Shown: positions 1-5,165 of the stretch, in pieces
Numbering within the stretch: the first letter of the stretch is position 1
Layout of the letters: each line of letters begins with the position of its first letter
DNA from: Bacteroidota bacterium
Lineage (GTDB): Bacteria > Bacteroidota > Bacteroidia > B-17B0 > B-17BO
Length of the DNA: 6,670 nucleotides
Assembly (NCBI GenBank): GCA_025356715.1
Contig: JANXRU010000199.1
Span: forward strand, 1 to 6,670
Direction: 5' to 3'
Notes under the pieces: generated by a model
Told to the model about the DNA's origin: nothing
Database searches by the model: none
Seen by the model: the letters and a program-made list of their open reading frames with translations, nothing else
Program-made: the position numbers and the translations under genes

Positions 1-190
1 TAACGTTTAACATTCCTTAACAACTATTTAGAGTCACTCCACTCTATGTCTAGCATTATAGTATATAATACAAAGCATTTAGCTTTAACATTTGTTTGCA
101 AATACAAAACAATATATATAAAGTATACACGTATTGATACATAAATACAATTTGTTAACCTTAGTATAATTATTGATAAACACATAAAAA

Positions 191-197
191 AAGGAGG
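191..197 (+). promoter_or_regulatory. Perfect Shine-Dalgarno sequence (AAGGAGG) ahead of a mini-ORF
   Basis: AAGGAGG lies four bases before the ATG at 202 and seven before the in-frame ATG at 205, a good spacing for translation initiation. This is unusual here because Bacteroidota genes generally lack Shine-Dalgarno sequences, and none of the four larger genes in the window has one. It does not serve the gene at 290 directly, since that start is 92 bases downstream. Confidence 0.5.
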
Positions 198-201
198 ATA
201 C

Positions 202-225
202 ATGATGACACATTTAGAGGAATAA
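202..225 (+). CDS. Possible 7-codon leader peptide (MMTHLEE)
   Basis: This short reading frame has two consecutive ATG codons, then five codons and a TAA stop. It directly follows the AAGGAGG at 191-197. The product would be MMTHLEE, which has no recognisable function. Its only support is the strong ribosome-binding site and the position upstream of a gene; it is too short for coding statistics. If translated, it would act as a leader or upstream ORF that influences the downstream messenger, not as a functional protein. It could equally be a chance frame after a Shine-Dalgarno used for ribosome standby. Confidence 0.25.
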   Translation: MMTHLEE

Positions 226-230
226 AAATA

Positions 231-269
231 ATGGAACTTAAAGTTTTAAACAATCAAGCTAATTATTAA
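231..269 (+). CDS. Possible 12-codon leader peptide (MELKVLNNQANY)
   Basis: This second tiny frame starts five bases after the stop of the first and ends 20 bases before the ATG at 290. A weak purine-rich site, AGAGGA at 216-221, lies nine bases before its ATG, inside the end of the first mini-ORF. The predicted peptide MELKVLNNQANY matches nothing recognised. It is in a different frame from both the first mini-ORF and the downstream gene, so it is not an N-terminal extension of that gene. Tight packing of the three frames would allow translational coupling, but this is inference. Confidence 0.2.
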   Translation: MELKVLNNQANY

Positions 270-289
270 TCATTTAAAATAATCGTATT

Positions 290-907
290 ATGAACACTCT
301 AGTTAAATCAGTCTTAGGACTTAGTAATTTATCATCAACAGATAAAGTGATAAAAGGACAAAGCATTAAAGATGCGATGCAAAGTAGTAGTTATTTTCCT
401 GCAAGTGGAATGCCTATTTCTTATCCATCTATCCAAACTATTATTACTAACTTACATAGTGCAACCGTGGCTGCAAGTAATGGAACTTCTGCCGACACGT
501 CGTTTATGCGCGAGCAAGAGCGTATTTTAGTAAACGCTTTTAATTTCATTAAATCTCATGTCGAATTTGTAGCAAATAATAATGGGACTAATGCATCTAC
601 TATTATTACAGCTGCTGGTTTGCAAGTAGCAGCTGTTGGTGGCGCAAATGGTGTAACATCCTTAACCATAGATTTGTTGGGAAATGGTAGCATACAAGTT
701 CGCGTACCCCGTCAAGCCAACGAAAAAGCGTTTGTGTATGAGTATAGTGCCGATGGCACTGCGTGGTTAGAATTGACGTCGTCAAGTTTAACAAAGGTAA
801 CTTTATCTAATCAAACACCAGGCTCTACCGTTTTTGTAAGATACTATAGTATTAGCAAAACTGGCAAAAGTGCCTATAGTCAGGTAAAATCAACTATTGT
901 ACTTTAA
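290..907 (+). CDS. Fibronectin type III-like domain protein of unknown function
   Basis: The protein has 205 residues in two parts. Residues 1-105 look mainly helical, including a charged helix around 72-95 (from MREQERIL to VEFVAN). Residues about 125-205 look like a beta-sandwich of the fibronectin-III type, with YEYSADGTAWLEL at 150-162 and FVRYYSISKTGKSAYS at 182-197, the usual late-strand pattern ending in a Gly/Ser-rich turn. This two-part form of roughly 200 residues recalls a set of Bacteroidota FN3 proteins with a helical N-terminus; that link is from memory of the family, not a search. No signal peptide or membrane segment is visible, so it is probably cytoplasmic or leaves the cell by an unseen route. 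The ATG at 290 has an A/T-rich upstream and no Shine-Dalgarno, normal for the phylum. The gene is followed by a strong terminator, so it is probably transcribed alone or with its leader. It may mediate protein contacts, but no catalytic motif or partner is evident. Confidence 0.85.
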   Translation: MNTLVKSVLGLSNLSSTDKVIKGQSIKDAMQSSSYFPASGMPISYPSIQTIITNLHSATVAASNGTSADTSFMREQERILVNAFNFIKSHVEFVANNNGTNASTIITAAGLQVAAVGGANGVTSLTIDLLGNGSIQVRVPRQANEKAFVYEYSADGTAWLELTSSSLTKVTLSNQTPGSTVFVRYYSISKTGKSAYSQVKSTIVL

Positions 908-930
908 GTAATTAAATGAGCCCCAATAAT

Positions 931-967
931 AAAATCCTCGCTAAGTAAATTGGCGGGGATTTTTTTT
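931..967 (+). terminator. Intrinsic (rho-independent) terminator after the FN3-like gene
   Basis: The arms AAAATCCTCGC (931-941) and GCGGGGATTTT (953-963) form an 11-pair stem with a single U-G wobble and an 11-base loop. The T-run continues to 967. It lies 23 bases after the stop at 907 and separates the FN3-like gene from the antiporter gene. The A-rich left side means it could also stop minus-strand transcription. Confidence 0.88.
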
Positions 968-990
968 AGGTGTTATCTCACTAAAAGTGA

Positions 991-998
991 TACTTTTG
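991..998 (+). promoter_or_regulatory. Candidate Bacteroidota -7 promoter element (TACTTTTG) for the antiporter
   Basis: TACTTTTG matches the Bacteroidota primary sigma factor -7 consensus TAnnTTTG at every fixed position. It sits just after the terminator at 931-967, where the next gene needs its own promoter. No clear -33 TTTG is present at the usual distance; the nearest resemblance is TTTAGG around 965-970. Transcription would start near 1003-1006, about ten bases before the ATG at 1014. A chance match of this short motif is possible. Confidence 0.45.
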
Positions 999-1013
999 TA
1001 TAAACCCTTATTT

Positions 1014-3155
1014 ATGCAATTGTTTGGCAATAATTTACAAGCCTTTCATGATTTTTTTAGTCACTATCTGCCTGTAAAAAATCCTGTGCTTATTTTAGCA
1101 CTAACCTTGCTCATTATTTTGTTTGCCCCCTTAATTTTAAAACGCTTTCGTATTCCGGGCATTATTGGATTAATTATAGCTGGTGTTATTATAGGGCCTA
1201 ATACCTTGCATATTATTGAAAAATCAACTTCTTTCGAGCTTTTTAGTAAAACAGGCTTGTTATATATTATGTTTTTGGCTGGTCTCGAAATTGATATGCA
1301 AGAGTATAAGCAAAACCGAAGTAAGAGCGTTGTTTTTGGAGCACTCACGTTTTTTATCCCTATAACTATTGGTTATTTAGTGTGTGTTTATGTATTTCAT
1401 TACACGCTATGGCCATCACTTTTATTAGCAAGTATGTTTTCTACGCATACGCTTTTAAGTTATCCTATAGTAAGTAATATGGGTATTGTTAAGAATAGGG
1501 CTGTACAAGTTTCTTTTGGTGGTACTATTATAACTGATAGCGCAGTTTTAATATTGTTGGGCGTTATTACCAATATTGTAGGTGGCGAAATTAACTCTAT
1601 GTTTTGGATTCGATTGCTTTTATCATTAAGCTTATTGGGTTTTGCAGTATTGTATTTGTTGCCAAAAGTGAGTCGATGGTTTTTTAGAAACATCGAAGGC
1701 CAAGGGAGCTCTCAATATATTTATGTATTAGCGGTTGTTTTTATTTCTGGATTTTTCTCTGAACTTGCAGGCGTAGAGCCAATTATTGGTGCTTTTTTAG
1801 CGGGATTGGCGCTTAATAGAGTTATACCACATAATTCGGTTTTAATGAATCGCGTGATATTTATTGGTAACACTATTTTTATACCGTTCTTTTTAATTAG
1901 TGCTGGTATGTTGGTTGATTTTAGTTTGTTTTTTAAAGGAACTAATGCCCTTGTGTTTGCAGGTATATTGAGTTTAGTTGCTTTAGTAACTAAATGGTTG
2001 GCAGCGCAAGCTACAGGCTATATTTATAAATACACAAAATACGAGCGCAGGGTGATGTTTGGTTTGAGTGCTTCGCATGCAGCAGCTACCTTGGCCGTAA
2101 TTAAGGTAGGTTACGATATTGGACTGTTTGATCAGAATGTAATTAATGGTACTATTATCTTAATTTTAATAACCTGCATGGTAAGTTCCTTTGTTACTGA
2201 AAGAGCTTCTCGAAAAATTGCGATGTCGGAAAAAGAATCTTCCAAAAAAATAATTGATAGGACCGAGCGTATCTTAATACCTGTTAGTAACCCCGAAAAT
2301 ATTGCTCGTTTGATAGATTTAGCACTTATAATTAAAGACGACGCTTCTAATGAACCCATTTATCCTTTGTCAATTGTTGAAGAAAATGCGGATGCTGATG
2401 AGCGTATAAATGTGGTTAAAAAAGTGATTGAAGGTGTAGTAGAACAAATATCATCAGGAGATAAGCGCGTTGAAGTGCTTAAAAAAGTGGATTTAAGTAT
2501 AGTAGATGGCATTGCACGTACAGCTAAGGCATATAGTATATCGGATGTTTTAATTAGTTGGAAAGCACAGCAAGGCACTAGTAATTTAATTTTTGGTAGT
2601 ATTGCTGATAATTTATTAGTTAAAACGAAACAATCTATTATTATTTCTAAAGTTATTCAGCCACTCAACTCTTACAGGCAGGTTATTTTATTATTATCTC
2701 CAAATGCCGAGTTAGAAAGCGGATTTAATTTAGTAGTTCGTAAGATAAATGCTATTCTTAAGCAATTGGGCAATAGTACTAAGGTTTACGGCCAACAAAA
2801 AACAATTAATGCATTTACTGCTTTGATTAAAGATAAAAAGAGGGAGTTTTATAACTACTTAATTGTGGATAGTTTTGATGGTAGCGATATTTTAGATCAT
2901 GTAAAAGGAGATGATTTATACATTTTTTTAAGTAGCCGTAAGCAAACTGTTTCGTTCGATTATCATATTGATAATATGCCAAAAACATTGAGTAAAAATA
3001 ATGAATCAACGAGTTTTGTAGTGTTTTATCCAGAGTCTTTAAAATCGTTAAGTGATGCACAAATTACTGAAATGACAATCCCAGCAATTTCTGAAAACAT
3101 TGATAAAGTGCTGCAATTGAAAGATCGAATTAAAAACATCTTTAAAAAAGATTAA
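1014..3155 (+). CDS. CPA2 (Kef-type) cation:proton antiporter with C-terminal universal-stress-like domains
   Basis: This is an integral inner-membrane exchanger expected to swap protons for Na+ or K+ in pH and ion homeostasis. Residues about 24-395 (ATG numbering) hold 12-13 hydrophobic segments. Family landmarks are IPGIIGLIIAGVIIGP (47-62), FLAGLEID (87-94), ITDSAVL (173-179), EPIIGAFLAGLALNR (255-269), SAGMLVDF (297-304) and a membrane Lys in TKW (K327). The ion-binding pair reads Thr174-Asp175, where NapA-like exchangers have Asp-Asp and many Kef-type ones have Asn-Asp. After the membrane part, residues about 417-548 resemble a universal stress protein domain (from RILIPVSN to SIIISK) and 554-713 look like a more degenerate second copy ending in a helix. 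The ATP-binding Gly motif is not clearly kept. The product has 713 residues. A GTG at 987 would add nine residues, but it lies upstream of the predicted transcription start, so the ATG is preferred. Function is confident at family level; the transported ion is not determined. Confidence 0.93.
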   Translation: MQLFGNNLQAFHDFFSHYLPVKNPVLILALTLLIILFAPLILKRFRIPGIIGLIIAGVIIGPNTLHIIEKSTSFELFSKTGLLYIMFLAGLEIDMQEYKQNRSKSVVFGALTFFIPITIGYLVCVYVFHYTLWPSLLLASMFSTHTLLSYPIVSNMGIVKNRAVQVSFGGTIITDSAVLILLGVITNIVGGEINSMFWIRLLLSLSLLGFAVLYLLPKVSRWFFRNIEGQGSSQYIYVLAVVFISGFFSELAGVEPIIGAFLAGLALNRVIPHNSVLMNRVIFIGNTIFIPFFLISAGMLVDFSLFFKGTNALVFAGILSLVALVTKWLAAQATGYIYKYTKYERRVMFGLSASHAAATLAVIKVGYDIGLFDQNVINGTIILILITCMVSSFVTERASRKIAMSEKESSKKIIDRTERILIPVSNPENIARLIDLALIIKDDASNEPIYPLSIVEENADADERINVVKKVIEGVVEQISSGDKRVEVLKKVDLSIVDGIARTAKAYSISDVLISWKAQQGTSNLIFGSIADNLLVKTKQSIIISKVIQPLNSYRQVILLLSPNAELESGFNLVVRKINAILKQLGNSTKVYGQQKTINAFTALIKDKKREFYNYLIVDSFDGSDILDHVKGDDLYIFLSSRKQTVSFDYHIDNMPKTLSKNNESTSFVVFYPESLKSLSDAQITEMTIPAISENIDKVLQLKDRIKNIFKKD

Positions 3156-3160
3156 ATAGT

Positions 3161-3183
3161 TTGGTTAAAAAATAGTGAACCAA
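3161..3183. repeat. Inverted repeat TTGGTT/AACCAA between antiporter and dehydratase genes
   Basis: Six-base arms at 3161-3166 and 3178-3183 flank an 11-base A-rich spacer, starting five bases after the antiporter stop codon. There is no following T-run, so it is not a standard terminator. It may be an operator, a weak mRNA-end structure or chance in AT-rich DNA. Confidence 0.35.
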
Positions 3184-3190
3184 TCAATAT

Positions 3191-3219
3191 GTAAAAACGG
3201 TATAAAATCGTATTTTTAC
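3191..3219. repeat. AT-rich interrupted inverted repeat just upstream of the dehydratase start
   Basis: GTAAAAACG (3191-3199) faces CGTATTTTTAC (3209-3219). The arms pair over seven outer and two inner bases, with TA bulged on the right and a nine-base loop. It ends five bases before the ATG at 3224, so in RNA it could form a weak hairpin next to the start codon, or act as a regulator site in DNA. It is too AT-rich to be a convincing terminator. Confidence 0.35.
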
Positions 3220-3223
3220 GGTG

Positions 3224-5113
3224 ATGCACAAAATTCTAGACTATTTTTGGAAGTATAATTTACCTCGGTGGTCAATTTTAGTAATAGACCTTATTATTTG
3301 TGCTTTTTCATTAACCCTTGCTTTCTTTTTAAGGTTCAACTTCAAATCAATACCACAAAACGAATTAGCTAATTTTCCTATTATATACACTGTAGTATTG
3401 TCTGTTCGTCTTATTTTTTTCTTTCTTTCAAAAACATATAAAGGAGTTGTAAGATACACGGGCGCAAAAGATTCAACTCGTATTTTTTTAATTGTAATGA
3501 TGAGTAGTTTTATATTATTTATTATAAATATCATTACTCGTCAAATTATTTTGGGTTATTACTTAATCCCTCATTCAGTCATAATTATTGATGGACTTGT
3601 TACTGTGTTTATAATGATCAGTTCTCGTTTAGCAATAAAGGCTATTTACTTTGAAAATAAAAATCCTGAAAAAGAAAAAACACATGTTATTATTTATGGT
3701 GCTGGAGAAAGTGGAATCATTACCAAGCGTACCTTAGATCGTGATGCGGCTGTACGATATAAAGTAGTTGGTTTTATTGATGATGATATAAAAAAAGAAG
3801 GGCGTAGTTTAGAAGGCGTATTTATTTTTCCATCAACTAAATTACAAAGTTTAATAAATGATAATCAAGTTGAGTCCGTTATTTTAAGCATACAAAACTT
3901 ACCGCCTAAAAAGAAAAACAATATTATTGATGAATGCTTGCAGTATGGTGTACGCGTACTTAATGTGCCGCCAATAGCTAAATGGATTAATGGTGAGTTA
4001 AGTTTTAATCAAATTAAAAGCATAAATATTGAAGAACTACTAGAGCGCGAACCTATTAAATTAGATAGTGGTTTAATTAATGAGCAGTTAAATAATAAAG
4101 TTATTTTAATTACTGGAGCCGCTGGATCTATCGGTAGTGAATTAGCAAGGCAATGCGCTAAATTTGATCCTCAAATGTTAGTGTTATTAGATCAAGCAGA
4201 AAGTCCGCTACACGAGCTTGAATTGGAATTTAATGAGAAATCGTTTTCATTTAAACATGAAGTGGTTATTGGTGATGTGAGAAATAAAGAGCGTTTACAA
4301 AATGTATTTAAAACATTTAAACCACAAATTGTTTTTCATGCGGCAGCATACAAGCATGTGCCTATGATGGAAAATAACCCATCAGAATCCATACTCACTA
4401 ATATTTTAGGAACTAAAACCGTGGCTGACTTAGCCGTTGAAAATAATGTCGAGAAATTTGTGATGATCTCCACCGACAAGGCTGTTAACCCAACAAATGT
4501 GATGGGTGCTTCTAAACGCATCGCCGAAATTTATACACAGAGTTTAGGTGAAAGGTCACAAACCAAATTTATCACCACTCGTTTTGGAAATGTATTAGGT
4601 TCTAATGGTTCGGTCATTCCTCGTTTTAAAAAACAAATAGAGCAGGGCGGACCAATAACCATTACGCACCCCGATATCACACGTTTTTTTATGACTATTC
4701 CAGAGGCTTGTCAACTCGTATTAGAAGCTGGTTGTATGGGTAAAGGAGGTGAGATTTTTGTATTTGATATGGGTAAGTCTGTGAAGATTGTTGATTTAGC
4801 AAGGAATATGATTAAGCTTTCTGGACTAAAAGAAAACACAGATATTAAAATTATTTACACAGGCTTACGTCCCGGCGAAAAATTATACGAAGAATTATTA
4901 GCAAGCTCTGAAAACACGCTACCAACGCATCATAAGCAAATACTCGTAGGTAAAGTACGCGAGTATGAATTTGCTGAGGTAACGCAATTCATTAACGAAT
5001 TAATAGCACTTTTTAATTCACAAGATAATAAACGCATCGTTGCTAAAATGAAAGACATCGTTCCTGAATTTGTGAGCAATAACTCAGTGTTCGAAACATT
5101 AGATAAAAATTAA
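3224..5113 (+). CDS. Membrane-anchored nucleotide-sugar 4,6-dehydratase (WbpM/PglF/CapD-like polysaccharide biosynthesis protein)
   Basis: This enzyme family removes water from UDP-N-acetylhexosamines (usually UDP-GlcNAc) to give 4-keto-6-deoxy sugars, the first step toward sugars such as QuiNAc, FucNAc or bacillosamine in O-antigen, capsule or glycoproteins. Numbered from the ATG (629 residues), four membrane helices lie at about 15-37, 51-70, 86-107 and 117-136. A first Rossmann (CoA-binding-like) domain begins at VIIYGAGESG (155-164). The catalytic short-chain dehydrogenase domain begins at ILITGAAGSIGSELA (294-308, GxxGxxG), with GDVRN (350-354), AAAYKHVP (373-380), STDK (416-419) and PGEKLYEELL (550-559). 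The usual Tyr-xxx-Lys reads Met427-xxx-Lys431, the Ser-Met-Lys type known from WbpM, and not Tyr as in the short FlaA1 form. Length fits the long membrane-bound form. A GTG directly before the ATG could also start it. The 68-base gap after the antiporter gene holds two inverted repeats. The exact substrate is not determined. Confidence 0.94.
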   Translation: MHKILDYFWKYNLPRWSILVIDLIICAFSLTLAFFLRFNFKSIPQNELANFPIIYTVVLSVRLIFFFLSKTYKGVVRYTGAKDSTRIFLIVMMSSFILFIINIITRQIILGYYLIPHSVIIIDGLVTVFIMISSRLAIKAIYFENKNPEKEKTHVIIYGAGESGIITKRTLDRDAAVRYKVVGFIDDDIKKEGRSLEGVFIFPSTKLQSLINDNQVESVILSIQNLPPKKKNNIIDECLQYGVRVLNVPPIAKWINGELSFNQIKSINIEELLEREPIKLDSGLINEQLNNKVILITGAAGSIGSELARQCAKFDPQMLVLLDQAESPLHELELEFNEKSFSFKHEVVIGDVRNKERLQNVFKTFKPQIVFHAAAYKHVPMMENNPSESILTNILGTKTVADLAVENNVEKFVMISTDKAVNPTNVMGASKRIAEIYTQSLGERSQTKFITTRFGNVLGSNGSVIPRFKKQIEQGGPITITHPDITRFFMTIPEACQLVLEAGCMGKGGEIFVFDMGKSVKIVDLARNMIKLSGLKENTDIKIIYTGLRPGEKLYEELLASSENTLPTHHKQILVGKVREYEFAEVTQFINELIALFNSQDNKRIVAKMKDIVPEFVSNNSVFETLDKN

Positions 5114-5120
5114 AAAAAAT

Positions 5121-5137
5121 AAACCCTTAATAGGTTT
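5121..5137. repeat. Weak hairpin between dehydratase and phosphatase genes
   Basis: Arms AAACC (5121-5125) and GGTTT (5133-5137) enclose a seven-base loop, preceded by an A-run and followed by TATCTT. It could be a leaky terminator of the dehydratase gene. The overlapping TAGGTTTT (5131-5138) matches the Bacteroidota -7 consensus at all fixed positions except the last and could start transcription about 20 bases before the phosphatase ATG, but no -33 element is seen. Neither reading is strong. Confidence 0.25.
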
Positions 5138-5165
5138 TATCTTCATCACGTAATCCATCTTTAAA

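Larger units (their letters stand above)
1..289. other. AT-rich intergenic leader upstream of the fibronectin-III-like gene
   Basis: No ORF of gene size is present on either strand. The stretch holds several short inverted repeats: TAGAGT/ACTCTA arms at 29-34 and 41-46, AAAGC/GCTTT at 72-76 and 82-86, and the palindrome TTTGCAAA at 95-102 flanked by TTTG and CAAA. It also holds an alternating TA tract near 112-120 and two adjacent dyads, GTATAC (123-128) and GTATTGATAC (131-140). A TATAAT hexamer lies at 165-170, but no well-spaced -35 box and no clean TAnnTTTG element was found, so the promoter cannot be placed. The last 100 bases carry the Shine-Dalgarno and mini-ORFs listed separately. A gene could end just before position 1, but nothing in the window shows it. 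Confidence 0.6.

Noticed and set aside
29..46. Hairpin TAGAGT/ACTCTA as a terminator of an upstream gene
   Set aside because: The stem is only six pairs and no T-run follows; no upstream gene is visible in the window.
6..92. Nine-base direct repeat TTTAACATT at 6-14 and 84-92
   Set aside because: Only two copies, very AT-rich and without flanking structure; chance is the simplest explanation.
165..170. TATAAT as a sigma-70 type -10 box for the FN3-like gene
   Set aside because: No -35 box at proper spacing, and Bacteroidota promoters normally use TAnnTTTG; TATAAT is common by chance in such AT-rich DNA.
606..794. Minus-strand ORF of 62 codons opposite the FN3-like gene
   Set aside because: It lies wholly inside a well-formed plus-strand gene, has no recognisable domain and no upstream signal; it is a shadow frame.
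978..990. TCAC/GTGA hairpin overlapping the possible GTG start
   Set aside because: A four-base stem is too short to be meaningful.
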